Shown here: positions 1 through 7,735 of the stretch, piece by piece
Position numbering within the stretch: position 1 is the first letter of the stretch
Layout of the letters: each line of letters starts with the position of its first letter
NCBI GenBank assembly: GCA_028287205.1
Contig: JAQBQC010000013.1
Span: 1 to 7,816 of the forward strand
Direction of reading: 5' to 3'
Origin: Gemmatimonadota bacterium
Lineage (GTDB): Bacteria; Gemmatimonadota; Gemmatimonadetes; Gemmatimonadales; Gemmatimonadaceae
DNA: 7,816 nt
Translations under genes and position numbers: made by a program
Notes under the pieces: generated by a model
What the model saw: only the letters and a program-made list of their open reading frames with translations
What the model was told of the DNA's origin: nothing
Database searches by the model: none

Positions 1-644
1 GCGTGGCGCACGAGGTGAACAATCCTCTCACCGGCATTTCGGCGTTCGCGCAGCTGCTGCAGGAGGAGCGACTCACCCCCGATCAGCTCGAAGCCGCGCA
101 GATGATCAAGCGCGAAGCCGATCGCGCGGTCGCCGTGATACGCGACCTGCTCACGTTCGCGAGAAAAACGGGGCCGCGCAGCGTTCCTATCGATATGAAT
201 TCGCTGATCGAGCAGACCATGCGCCTGCGCACCTACGGACTCCGCACCGCGGGGATCGAGCTCAAGCAGGAGCTCGCGCCTTCGCTCCCGCGCGTGCGCG
301 GCGACGACCGGCAGTTGCAGCAGGTTCTGCTCAATCTCGTCGTGAACGCCGAGCACGCGGTCGCCAACGGCGCCCGGCGCATCATCACGCTTCGCACGAG
401 TGTCGCAGCCGGACGGGTGGTCGTAGAGGTCTCGGACACCGGCCAGGGAATGTCGGTCGAGGTCCAGAAGCGCATATTCGAGCCCTTCTTCACCACCAAA
501 CCCGAAGGCGCGGGCACCGGCCTTGGGTTAAGCGTCAGCTTTGGAATCGTGCAGACGCACGGCGGAACGCTTACCGTACACAGTGCGCCGGGTGCCGGTG
601 CGACCTTCCGCCTCACGTTGCCTCTCGAACAGACCTCCGCATGA
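1..644 (+). CDS. Sensor histidine kinase, C-terminal part (5' end outside window)
   Basis: This is the catalytic core of a two-component sensor kinase, which autophosphorylates on His and passes the phosphate to a response regulator. The gene is cut by the left edge. The frame is already open at base 3, and the GTG there is most likely an internal Val codon because the phosphoacceptor H-box follows at once (AHEVNNPL, His at visible residue 3). Further landmarks, numbered from that GTG, are the dimerisation helices to about residue 55, the N-box (LLNLVVNA, Asn115), the G1 box DTGQGM (145-150), the F-box FEPFFTTK (159-166) and the G2 box GTGLGLS (171-177). All catalytic boxes look intact. The H-box type (HEVNNPL) is common in kinases with PAS or GAF sensors, but the sensor region lies outside the window, so the signal is unknown. 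The stop codon TGA (642-644) overlaps the ATG of the response regulator, making that protein the likely partner. Confidence 0.95.
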   Translation, partial: VAHEVNNPLTGISAFAQLLQEERLTPDQLEAAQMIKREADRAVAVIRDLLTFARKTGPRSVPIDMNSLIEQTMRLRTYGLRTAGIELKQELAPSLPRVRGDDRQLQQVLLNLVVNAEHAVANGARRIITLRTSVAAGRVVVEVSDTGQGMSVEVQKRIFEPFFTTKPEGAGTGLGLSVSFGIVQTHGGTLTVHSAPGAGATFRLTLPLEQTSA

Positions 645-1738
645 CCCTCAAGCTGATGTCTAACGAAAGCGCAGCGCACGTCCCCGTCGTGGTCGACGCA
701 TCGGTGCTCGGCCGCGTGCTCGTCGTCGATGACGAGGCCGCGATCCGCACGGCGCTGTCGCGCTTTCTCAAGATGCGCGGCTTTCACGCGGTGCCCGTCG
801 CGTCGGGCGCAGCGGCGCTCGAGGCCATGCAGCAGCAGCACTTCGAGGCGATGGTGTGCGACGTTCGCATGCCGGGGATGACGGGACTGGAGCTCATCGC
901 ACCCGCGCTCGCGCAGGAGCCCGACCTGGCCATCGTCATGCTCTCGGCGGTGAACGACGCGGTCACCGCGAGCACGGCACTGGCGCGCGGGGCGGCCAAC
1001 TACCTCGTCAAGCCGATCGAGCTCGCGGATCTGCACGGCGCCGTCGTCGAAGCGCTGGCGCGGCGCGCACGCACGATCGAGCATCGGCGCGCCGAGCAGG
1101 CCGCGACGATCGAAGTTGCGCGCAGGATCGAGGAGATGGAGCGCGACCGGAGCTCGCTCGAGCTGCTCACCGTCGACGTCGCGCACTCGGTCATCTCCGC
1201 GATGGAGACGAAGACGCCATTCATGGCCGGACATTCCGAGCGCGTCGCCGTGCTCGCGACGGGGATCGCCGCCCACATGGGTCTCGACGAGGCGACGGTC
1301 GAGGCGGTACGCATCGCTGGACTGCTGCACGACGTCGGAACGGCCGGCGTGAGCGAGATGGTGCTCGCCAAGGCCGGCGAGCTCACCGCCGAGGAGATGG
1401 ACCACGTGCGGGAGCACGTTCGCATCGGCATGCAGATCCTCTCTCCGCTTCGCTACCTCGGCCGCGTGCTCGACTATGTGTGCGACCACCACGAGCACTT
1501 CGACGGTCGAGGCTACCCCCGAGGCGTGGCAGGCGAGGCTATCTCATTGGGGGGCCGCATCATAGCTGCCGCCGACGCGTTCGACGCCCTCACCTCGCCG
1601 CGCCCCTATCGCGAGGCGATCTCGCCGAGCGCGGCCGTCGCCACGATCCAAACTCGCGCGGGCACGCTGCTCGACCCGACCGTTGTGGTCGCCCTGGGCG
1701 CAGTAATCGCACAGCGAGAGGAAGCGCGAACCGCCTGA
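641..1738 (+). CDS. Response regulator: receiver domain fused to HD-GYP domain (putative c-di-GMP phosphodiesterase)
   Basis: The protein has 365 residues. An N-terminal receiver domain (about 24-140) carries the acidic pair Asp30/Asp31, phosphoacceptor Asp74 (in VCDVRMPG), Ser102 and Lys124 (LVKP), all as expected for a working receiver. A helical linker (about 140-175, rich in Arg and Glu) leads into an HD-GYP domain (about 176-360). Visible landmarks there are GHSERV (His198), the HD pair His230/Asp231, His259, His283/His284 (DHHEHFDGRGYP), the GYP triad 291-293, Asp312 and RPYR (321-324). Family knowledge says HD-GYP proteins hydrolyse cyclic di-GMP using two or three metals. The metal ligands appear present, but the usual HDxGK is HDVGT (Thr234) and the usual KDPYT before GHS is KTPFM (Thr192), so activity or substrate may differ. 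The start is ATG 641, inside the kinase stop (ATGA). Met6 at ATG 656 is an alternative. No clear Shine-Dalgarno is seen, consistent with translational coupling. The output could affect the adjacent efflux operon, but this is inference. Confidence 0.93.
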   Translation: MTLKLMSNESAAHVPVVVDASVLGRVLVVDDEAAIRTALSRFLKMRGFHAVPVASGAAALEAMQQQHFEAMVCDVRMPGMTGLELIAPALAQEPDLAIVMLSAVNDAVTASTALARGAANYLVKPIELADLHGAVVEALARRARTIEHRRAEQAATIEVARRIEEMERDRSSLELLTVDVAHSVISAMETKTPFMAGHSERVAVLATGIAAHMGLDEATVEAVRIAGLLHDVGTAGVSEMVLAKAGELTAEEMDHVREHVRIGMQILSPLRYLGRVLDYVCDHHEHFDGRGYPRGVAGEAISLGGRIIAAADAFDALTSPRPYREAISPSAAVATIQTRAGTLLDPTVVVALGAVIAQREEARTA

Positions 1739-1822
1739 GTACGCTGCAAGGCTCCCTACCCAACAGGGTAATGGTGCCGCGCGTATTGTGGCAGAGTCCG
1801 TCCTTTCACCCGTGTCCGCTTC

Positions 1823-3289
1823 GTGAAGAGAGTTCGTTTGATCGTAGGAATCCTGCTGAGCGCCGGATGCGCGGGTACGCCATCGGTAGCCGGTGTGGCA
1901 GGAGTGGCGCCGGCGCCGAACAAGGAATGGACGCCCCCGCCGCCACCGCGAGACACCCTCCCCTCGGCGCCAACGGCATTTCCGCCCGATCTCGCATCGC
2001 GGGTGAGCACGCTCACGTTGGGCGACGTCGTCGATCTTGCGCTCCGAAATAATCCCGAGACTCAGATCTCGTGGGCGAACGCGCGCGCGGCCGCGGCGGC
2101 GTACGGTGGATCGAAGGGGCTCTACTATCCAACGATCGATGCGCAGATCGGCGTTAATCATCTGAAGTCATCGCCCACGTTCAGCAACGACAGCGTGCTT
2201 CGGCCATCGCTCACGCAGACGAACTACGGCCCAACCTTTTCCGTGAGCTGGCTGATCGCGGATCTCGGCGGGCGGGCGGGAACGATCGAATCGGCGAAGC
2301 AGGCGCTCATCGCGTCCAACTGGACCCACAACGCGACCATCCAGAACGTCGTGCTCGCGGTCGAGAGCGCGTACTTCAACTACATGGCCACCAAGGGCCT
2401 GGTCGAGGCCGAGCGACTGAGCGTGCAGGAGGCGCAAACGAGCCTCGAATCCACGCAGGAGCGGCAGCGCGTCGGGCTCGCGACGATCGCGGACGTGCTG
2501 CAGGCGAAGACCGCGTACTCGCAGGCGAAGCTCACGCTCGAGTCCACGGAAGGCGACCTGCAAACCACGCGGGGCGCGCTCGCGGCGGCGATGGGGCTGC
2601 CGGCCAATGCGCCCTACGACATCGACGCGGCCCCCGCCACCGCGGTCGGACCGGCCACCGACAGCGTGGATGCGCTCATCGCGCGGGCCGTGCAGAGTCG
2701 CCCCGACCTTGCCGCCGCACAGGCGCAGTATCGCCAGGCCATTGGCAATGTCCGGGCGGCTCGCGGCAATCTCTTTCCGTCCATTCAGGCCAATGGCACA
2801 GGCGGTCGCACCTACGTGAATACGCTCCCGAGCGGCGCCACGAATTACACCCTGTCGCTCGGCCTCGTGATTCCCATCTTTTCGGGCTTCACGCGACAGT
2901 ACGCGGTAAAGCAGGCACGCGCCGAGGCGGATGCGGCGCTCGGTCGTGCGGCGTCGGTGAAGCAGCAGGTGCAGTTTCAGGTTTTCAGCTCGTATTACGC
3001 GCTACAAACCGCCGCGAAGCGGGTAAACACAGCCGACGATCTTCTGGCGAGCGCGCAGTCATCCGAGGAGGCGGCGCTTGGCCGCTATCGCGCGGGTGTC
3101 GGATTGTTCGTCGATCTGCTGACGGCACAGAGTGCGCTCGCATCCGCGCGCGCACAGCAGGTGCAGGCGCGCTGGGTGTGGCAGACCTCGCTCGCACAGC
3201 TTGCGCACGACACGGGCGTGCTCGATACGAGCGGCAGTGCGAACATTCGCGTTACCCCGGACACCATTCGAGAGGCACCACCGCAATGA
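1823..3289 (+). CDS. Outer-membrane efflux channel, TolC/NodT (OEP) family, probable lipoprotein
   Basis: This 488-residue protein should trimerise into the outer-membrane and periplasmic exit duct of the RND pump encoded downstream. It has the two-fold repeat typical of the family. The first half begins LTLGDVVDLALRNNPE (64-79) with the helix ending YYPTIDAQIG (101-110). The second half begins ALIARAVQSRPDLAAAQ (284-300) with GNLFPSIQANG (315-325). Matching helix ends are RVGLATIADVLQAK (216-229) and RAGVGLFVDLLTAQ (423-436). The N-terminus is a short signal peptide (KRVR, then LIVGILL) with a Cys at residue 16 in LSAGC. This suggests lipidation, although Ser at -3 is atypical for a lipobox. 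Residues 35-50 form a Pro-rich linker. The start is GTG 1823: the frame is closed upstream by TAA at 1769 and no ATG lies between. No Shine-Dalgarno is visible before it. The stop overlaps the adaptor ATG (ATGA). Confidence 0.94.
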   Translation: MKRVRLIVGILLSAGCAGTPSVAGVAGVAPAPNKEWTPPPPPRDTLPSAPTAFPPDLASRVSTLTLGDVVDLALRNNPETQISWANARAAAAAYGGSKGLYYPTIDAQIGVNHLKSSPTFSNDSVLRPSLTQTNYGPTFSVSWLIADLGGRAGTIESAKQALIASNWTHNATIQNVVLAVESAYFNYMATKGLVEAERLSVQEAQTSLESTQERQRVGLATIADVLQAKTAYSQAKLTLESTEGDLQTTRGALAAAMGLPANAPYDIDAAPATAVGPATDSVDALIARAVQSRPDLAAAQAQYRQAIGNVRAARGNLFPSIQANGTGGRTYVNTLPSGATNYTLSLGLVIPIFSGFTRQYAVKQARAEADAALGRAASVKQQVQFQVFSSYYALQTAAKRVNTADDLLASAQSSEEAALGRYRAGVGLFVDLLTAQSALASARAQQVQARWVWQTSLAQLAHDTGVLDTSGSANIRVTPDTIREAPPQ

Positions 3290-4407
3290 TCGATCGCCGT
3301 TCGTTTCGTCTTGTCACCACGGTGGCCGCAGCGACTGCGCTTCTCGCCTGCGCGAAGACGGCGGCGCCGCCCGTGAGCGCGGTGCCGGTGACGGCAGGCA
3401 AGGTGGAGCTTCGCACCGTGCCCTATACGCTTCAGGCCAACGGCATGGTCGAGCCGATGCAGACCGTCGCGATCGAGCCGCAGGTGGGCGGGATCATCAC
3501 GAAGATCCTGTTCAAGGAAGGAGACGATGTGAAGGCGGGGCAGCCGCTGTTCGAGATCGATCCGCGCAGCTATCAGGCGACGTTCGACCAGGCGCAGGCG
3601 GTGGTGGAGCGCGATCGTGCGCAGCTCGCGAGTGCGAGCTCCGACGTCGCCCGCTACAGCGCGCTCGTGGACAAGAACTACGTCACATCGCAGCAGATGG
3701 AGCAGGTGAAGACCAACGCCGCCTCCCTCAAGGCGACGCTCGCGTCGGACGAGGCGGCGGCACAGCAGGCGCGCCTGAACCTGCAATACGCCACCATTCG
3801 CGCGCCGATCTCTGGACGCGCGGGAAGCCTCCAAGTGCGCGTCGGCTATCTCGCGAGAGTTCCCGCCGCCACGCCGCTCGTGACGATCAACCAGATCCAT
3901 CCGATTCTCGTGCGCTTCGCCGTGCCGGCCGCGAGCCTGCAGCGCATCCGCCAGTACGCATCCGCCACACTCCCGGTCACCGCGCATCCTGCCAGCTCAC
4001 CGGGTACCTCGAGCACCGGAACGCTCTCGTTCGTCGACAACGCCATCGACACGACGACGGGGACGATCCTGCTCAAAGCCACCTTCGAGAACAAGGACGG
4101 CGCGCTCTGGCCCGGCGAGTTCGTGAGCGCGACTCTGCAGCTGTTCCAGCAGCAGAACGCCATTACGGTTCCGACGCAGGCAGTAGTCGAAGGGCAGAAC
4201 GGAAATTTTCTCTTCGTGATCAACGCCGACAGCACAGCGACGCAGCGTGAGATCACGATCGACCGTGCCGCGGGCGACGTCACGATCATCTCGCAGGGTG
4301 TGAAGCCGGGCGAGCAGGTCGTGACCGATGGCCAGTTGCGATTGAACACGGGAACCAAGGTTCAGATCAAGCCGCCCGCCGGCGGAGATCAGCAGAGGGC
4401 AGGATGA
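3286..4407 (+). CDS. RND efflux periplasmic adaptor (membrane fusion protein), lipoprotein
   Basis: This 373-residue adaptor links the inner-membrane RND pump to the outer-membrane channel. The N-terminus is a lipoprotein signal: MIDRR, a hydrophobic stretch, then lipobox LLAC with Cys22 as the likely lipidated residue. Domains in order are the first half of the lipoyl domain (about 60-98, VGGIITKILFKEGDDVKAGQPLFEI region), an alpha-helical hairpin (about 100-165), the second lipoyl half (LQYATIRAPISGRAG, 166-180, then VGYLA), a beta-barrel (about 205-285, including WPGEFV at 275-280) and a membrane-proximal domain (about 290-362, with TVPTQAV and VKPGEQVVTDGQLRL). The frame is open further upstream to 3178, but ATG 3286 is chosen because the signal peptide begins there, GAGG lies at 3272-3275, and the ATG overlaps the channel stop as ATGA. 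It ends in another ATGA overlap with the transporter. The lipid anchor and length match AcrA/MexA-type adaptors. Confidence 0.96.
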   Translation: MIDRRSFRLVTTVAAATALLACAKTAAPPVSAVPVTAGKVELRTVPYTLQANGMVEPMQTVAIEPQVGGIITKILFKEGDDVKAGQPLFEIDPRSYQATFDQAQAVVERDRAQLASASSDVARYSALVDKNYVTSQQMEQVKTNAASLKATLASDEAAAQQARLNLQYATIRAPISGRAGSLQVRVGYLARVPAATPLVTINQIHPILVRFAVPAASLQRIRQYASATLPVTAHPASSPGTSSTGTLSFVDNAIDTTTGTILLKATFENKDGALWPGEFVSATLQLFQQQNAITVPTQAVVEGQNGNFLFVINADSTATQREITIDRAAGDVTIISQGVKPGEQVVTDGQLRLNTGTKVQIKPPAGGDQQRAG

Positions 4408-7400
4408 GTATCTCGGAGGGCTTCATCAAACGCCCCGTCATGACGACGCTCGTCATGGCGGGCATTCTTCTCTTCGGCATCGTTTCCTACCGCAATCTCG
4501 CGGTGAGCGATCTGCCAACGGTCGACTATCCGACCGTTTCGGTGAACGCCTCGCTGCCGGGCGCGAGCCCGGAAACGATGGCCTCCTCCGTCGCGACGCC
4601 GCTCGAGAAGCAGTTCTCGACGATCGCCGGGGTCGACGTGATGACGTCACAGAGCGCGCTCGGCACCACGAGCATCACGCTCCAGTTCGCGCTCGACCGC
4701 AACATCGACGCGGCCGCAGCCGACGTGCAGGCCGCGATCTCGCAGACGCTGCGCCAACTGCCGCAGAACATCGTGCCGCCGTCGTATCAGAAGGTCGATC
4801 CGTCCTCCGCGCCCATCCTCTACTTCGCGCTGCGCTCGACGTCGCTGCCGTTGTCGCAGCTGGATGAATACGCCGAGACCTTCCTGGCACAACGCATCTC
4901 GATGGTCTCGGGCGTCGCGCAGGTGCAGGTGTATGGCTCGCAGAAGTATGCGGTGCGCATCCAGCTCGATCCGCAGGCGATGGCGACTCGCAAGATCGGC
5001 ATCGACGAGGTCGCCGATGCCGTGAACGCCGGCAACGTGAATCTTCCCACCGGCGTGCTCTGGGGATCGGACAAGGCGTACACGGTGCAGGCGAACGGAC
5101 AGCTCAGCAACGCCAGGGATTTCCGCCCGCTCATCGTGGCCTACAGGAATGGCGCGCCGGTGCGCCTGCAGGACATCGGTACCGTGATCGATGGCGTGCA
5201 GGACAGCAAGGTCGCGAGCTGGTACAACGGACAACGGGCCATCGTGCTCGCCGTCCAGCGGCAACCCGGCACCAATACCGTCGAGGTCGCGAAGCTCGTG
5301 AAGGCCTCGATGGCGCAGATGGAAAGCCAGTTTCCCGGCTCGGTGACGGTCGAGACGCTCTACGACAAGTCGATCACGATCGAGCAATCCGTTACCGACG
5401 TGAAGTTCACGCTGATGCTGACGCTGTTCCTCGTCGTGCTCGTGATCTTCATCTTCCTCCGCAACCTTTCGGCGACGATCATTCCGAGCCTCGCGCTTCC
5501 GATGTCGCTCGTCGGGACGTTCGCGGTGATGTACATGCTCAACTACAGTCTCGACAACCTCTCGCTGATGGCGTTGACGCTCTCGGTGGGATTCGTCGTG
5601 GACGATGCGATCGTCATGCTCGAGAACATCGTGCGCCACATCGAGAAGGGCGAGCCGGTATTCGAGTCCGCGCTCGTCGGGTCGCGCGAGATCGGATTCA
5701 CCATCATGTCGATGACGCTGTCGCTCGTCGCCGTGTTCGTTCCGATTCTCTTCCTGGGCGGGCTCGTGGGCCGGCTCTTTCACGAGTTCGCCGTCACGAT
5801 CGGCGCCGCGATCATCGTGTCGGGCTTCGTGTCGCTGACATTGACGCCCATGCTCTGCAGCCGCTTTCTCAAGCCGCATCATGACGAGAAGCCCAACCGC
5901 TTTTTTGCGGTCACCGAGAGCGCGTATGACAAGACGCTGGCGTTCTACGAGCGCACGCTCAGATGGGTGATGGACCACCGCCCGTACGCACTCGGCTTCT
6001 CGGTGCTGATCCTGATCGGCACGGGAGTCCTGGCTGCCGTCGTGCCCAAGGGATTCCTGCCGAGTGAGGATACCTCTCAGCTGAGCGCCGCAACGGAGAC
6101 CGAGCAGGGCACCTCCTTCGAGGCGATGGTGGAGCACCAGAAGCAGCTGGCGGCGATCGTGCAGGCCGATTCGAACATCGAGGGCTTCATGTCCTCGGTT
6201 GGCGCCAGCGGACGCAACCCGACCATCAACCAGGGTCGCTTCTTCATGCATCTGAAGGATCCGTCCAAGCGCTCGCTCGATGCGGACGCCGTCGCCCGCG
6301 AGCTCACGCGCAAGCTGTCGGTGATCCCCGGCACGCGCGTCTACATCACCAACCCGCCGCCAATCAACATCGGCGGTCGCCAGAGCAAGAGTCTCTACCA
6401 GTTCACGGTGCAGGCGACCGACATCACGACGCTCTACCACTACGCCGGGATCATGGAGCAGAAGATGCGCGCGCTCCCCGGCCTCACAGATGTCACGAGC
6501 GATCTGCAGATCAAGAATCCGCAGGTGCAGGTCGACATCGACCGCGACCGCGCATCATCGCTGGGGATCACCGCGAACACCATCGAGAACGCGCTCTACA
6601 ACGCCTACGGCTCGCGCCAGGTGTCGACCATCTACACCCCCAACAATCAGTACTGGGTGGTGATGGAGCTCCAGCCGCAGTACCAGAAGAATCTCGATGC
6701 GCTCGGGCTGCTCTACGTGCACTCCGCGAGCGGCGAGCTCGTTCCATTCGGCTCGCTGGCGCGCGTGTCGCCCGGCACCGGACCGGCCACGGTGAATCAC
6801 TCGGGTCAGCTGCCCTCGGTGACGCTGTCCTTCAACCTGCAGCCGGGCGTCTCGATCGGCACGGCCGTAGCCGACGTGAACCAGCTGGCCGCGCAGACAC
6901 TGCCCTCGAGCGTCACAACGGCGTTCTCGGGAACCGCACAGGCATTCCAGGCGGCGCAGCAGGGGCTGCTGGTGCTGCTGGTGCTCGCGATCCTGATCAT
7001 CTACATCGTGCTCGGCATCCTCTACGAGAGCTTCGTCCACCCGATCACGATTCTCACGGGGCTTCCCTTCGCCGGCTTTGGCGCGCTGCTCACCCTGTGG
7101 ATCTTCCACATGGAGCTGAGCGTATACGCCTTCGTCGGCATCATCATGCTGATCGGTTTGGTGAAGAAGAACGCCATCATGATGATCGACTTCGCGATCG
7201 CCGCGGAGCGCAACGAAGGGAAATCGGCGCACGACGCGATTCTCGAGGCCTGTAGCGTACGATTCCGTCCCATCATGATGACCACCATGGCGGCTTTGAT
7301 GGGTACGCTTCCGATCGCGCTCGGGGCCGGCGCGGGCGCAGAATCACGGCGCCCCCTGGGCGTCGCGGTGGTGGGCGGTCTCGCGTTCTCCCAGATCATC

Positions 7401-7538
7401 ACCCTGTACGTGACCCCCGTGTTCTACACGTACCTCGACGCGTTCCAGAAACGCTTCGAGCGGGCCGAGCATCGGAATGAAGATCGCGCGCACGGGACGA
7501 TCGCGGGCCACACGCCTCTCCCTGCGAGTGGCGACTAG
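4404..7538 (+). CDS. RND multidrug efflux transporter, HAE-1 family (MdtB/MdtC-like)
   Basis: This 1044-residue inner-membrane proton/drug antiporter is full length for the AcrB/MdtC class. TM1 is at about 11-30, followed by a large periplasmic loop, TM2-TM6 between about 333 and 485, TM7 near 528-546, a second periplasmic loop, and TM8-TM12 between about 853 and 1008. Proton-relay residues are visible: Asp400/Asp401 in FVVDDAIVMLEN (TM4) and Lys922 in IGLVKKNAIMMIDFA (TM10), matching AcrB Asp407/Asp408 and Lys940. The segment SLPGASPETMASSVATPLE (50-68) followed by TSQSALGTTSITLQF closely resembles MdtB/MdtC as I remember them, so the subfamily is probably that one. Only one RND gene is present, implying a homotrimer rather than a MdtB-MdtC heteromer. 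Substrates cannot be read from the sequence; drugs, bile-like detergents and solvents are typical of the family. ATG 4404 overlaps the adaptor stop (ATGA), and GAGG at 4395-4398 gives a 5-base spacing. No transcriptional regulator gene accompanies the operon inside the window. Confidence 0.97.
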   Translation: MSISEGFIKRPVMTTLVMAGILLFGIVSYRNLAVSDLPTVDYPTVSVNASLPGASPETMASSVATPLEKQFSTIAGVDVMTSQSALGTTSITLQFALDRNIDAAAADVQAAISQTLRQLPQNIVPPSYQKVDPSSAPILYFALRSTSLPLSQLDEYAETFLAQRISMVSGVAQVQVYGSQKYAVRIQLDPQAMATRKIGIDEVADAVNAGNVNLPTGVLWGSDKAYTVQANGQLSNARDFRPLIVAYRNGAPVRLQDIGTVIDGVQDSKVASWYNGQRAIVLAVQRQPGTNTVEVAKLVKASMAQMESQFPGSVTVETLYDKSITIEQSVTDVKFTLMLTLFLVVLVIFIFLRNLSATIIPSLALPMSLVGTFAVMYMLNYSLDNLSLMALTLSVGFVVDDAIVMLENIVRHIEKGEPVFESALVGSREIGFTIMSMTLSLVAVFVPILFLGGLVGRLFHEFAVTIGAAIIVSGFVSLTLTPMLCSRFLKPHHDEKPNRFFAVTESAYDKTLAFYERTLRWVMDHRPYALGFSVLILIGTGVLAAVVPKGFLPSEDTSQLSAATETEQGTSFEAMVEHQKQLAAIVQADSNIEGFMSSVGASGRNPTINQGRFFMHLKDPSKRSLDADAVARELTRKLSVIPGTRVYITNPPPINIGGRQSKSLYQFTVQATDITTLYHYAGIMEQKMRALPGLTDVTSDLQIKNPQVQVDIDRDRASSLGITANTIENALYNAYGSRQVSTIYTPNNQYWVVMELQPQYQKNLDALGLLYVHSASGELVPFGSLARVSPGTGPATVNHSGQLPSVTLSFNLQPGVSIGTAVADVNQLAAQTLPSSVTTAFSGTAQAFQAAQQGLLVLLVLAILIIYIVLGILYESFVHPITILTGLPFAGFGALLTLWIFHMELSVYAFVGIIMLIGLVKKNAIMMIDFAIAAERNEGKSAHDAILEACSVRFRPIMMTTMAALMGTLPIALGAGAGAESRRPLGVAVVGGLAFSQIITLYVTPVFYTYLDAFQKRFERAEHRNEDRAHGTIAGHTPLPASGD

Positions 7539-7550
7539 GCTCCGGACGGC

Positions 7551-7567
7551 GGCCCCATGAAGGGGCC
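7551..7567 (+). terminator. GC-rich hairpin after the efflux operon, possible weak terminator
   Basis: GGCCCC (7551-7556) and GGGGCC (7562-7567) form a perfect 6-bp stem around the 5-base loop ATGAA, starting 13 bases after the RND stop codon. Position and compactness suit a transcription end or mRNA 3' stabiliser. However, the bases that follow (AATGCTTGACGTTTGTTT) are only moderately T-rich, with no run of U, so a classical intrinsic terminator is not proven. Confidence 0.45.
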
Positions 7568-7572
7568 AATGC

Positions 7573-7601
7573 TTGACGTTTGTTTCGATCCGTGGTATTG
7601 G
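7573..7601 (+). promoter_or_regulatory. Candidate sigma70-type promoter for the acidic-protein gene
   Basis: TTGACG (7573-7578) matches five of six bases of the -35 consensus. After a 17-base spacer comes TATTGG (7596-7601), a poor -10 match (three of six), but it is preceded by TGG (7593-7595), which fits an extended -10 (TGn). Transcription would start near 7608 and give a leader of about 140 bases before the ATG at 7749. A better -10 hexamer, TATGAT (7625-7630), lies further down but has no convincing -35. Either could be right, and both are guesses by eye. The promoter consensus for this organism is not known. Confidence 0.3.
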
Positions 7602-7609
7602 GGGTGATC

Positions 7610-7637
7610 CCGCGGAACAGTCGCTATGATTCCGCGG
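7610..7637 (+). repeat. Inverted repeat, 8-bp arms, 12-base spacer
   Basis: CCGCGGAA (7610-7617) is the exact reverse complement of TTCCGCGG (7630-7637), separated by 12 bases (7618-7629). The TATGAT hexamer at 7625-7630 ends on the first base of the right arm. The element could be a protein-binding operator or an RNA hairpin at the start of the leader. Each arm also contains the self-complementary CCGCGG, so part of the symmetry comes from that 6-mer occurring twice. Confidence 0.6.
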
Positions 7638-7659
7638 TTCACATCGAGATCGCAGGGCA

Positions 7660-7698
7660 TGCGAACTGCAGCCTTGGCGTCTTTCGTTCGCAGCGAAA
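7660..7698 (+). other. Two overlapping, mutually exclusive potential hairpins in the leader
   Basis: TGCGAAC (7660-7666) can pair with GTTCGCA (7686-7692) through seven Watson-Crick pairs and a 19-base loop. A second hairpin pairs TTTCG (7682-7686) with CGAAA (7694-7698). Both use bases around 7686-7692, so they could not coexist fully. The complementarity is direct from the sequence; any switching role is inference, and short stems of this size also arise by chance in a leader this long. Confidence 0.35.
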
Positions 7699-7735
7699 CC
7701 ACTCCTACGTCTAGAGCTTCGTGATCAATAACATG

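Noticed and set aside
233..1498. Long open frame on the - strand opposite the kinase and response regulator genes (421 codons)
   Set aside because: It is rich in Arg, His and Asp with no recognisable domain, and lies fully antisense to two genes with intact catalytic motifs. Such frames are expected in GC-rich DNA.
1757..1770. Small hairpin TACCC-AACA-GGGTA in the gap between the response regulator and the channel gene
   Set aside because: The stem is only 5 bp and is not followed by a T-run, so it is too weak to call a terminator. The 84-base gap otherwise shows no clear element.
1784..1789. TATTGT as a -10 box for the efflux operon
   Set aside because: It matches four of six consensus bases, but there is no acceptable -35 hexamer 16-18 bases upstream (CAACAG at 1761-1766).
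856..2052. 398-codon + strand frame crossing the response regulator, the gap and the start of the channel gene
   Set aside because: It is a very Arg-rich low-complexity translation in a shifted frame. The response regulator and channel frames over the same bases carry clear family motifs.
3178..3285. Upstream extension of the adaptor reading frame (36 extra codons)
   Set aside because: It would overlap the channel gene by more than 100 bases and bury the lipoprotein signal peptide that begins exactly at ATG 3286.
4647..6440. 597-codon open frame on the - strand inside the RND transporter gene
   Set aside because: Its composition is dominated by Arg, His, Asp and Glu, typical of an antisense shadow of a GC-rich gene. 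The + strand frame is a clear full-length RND transporter.
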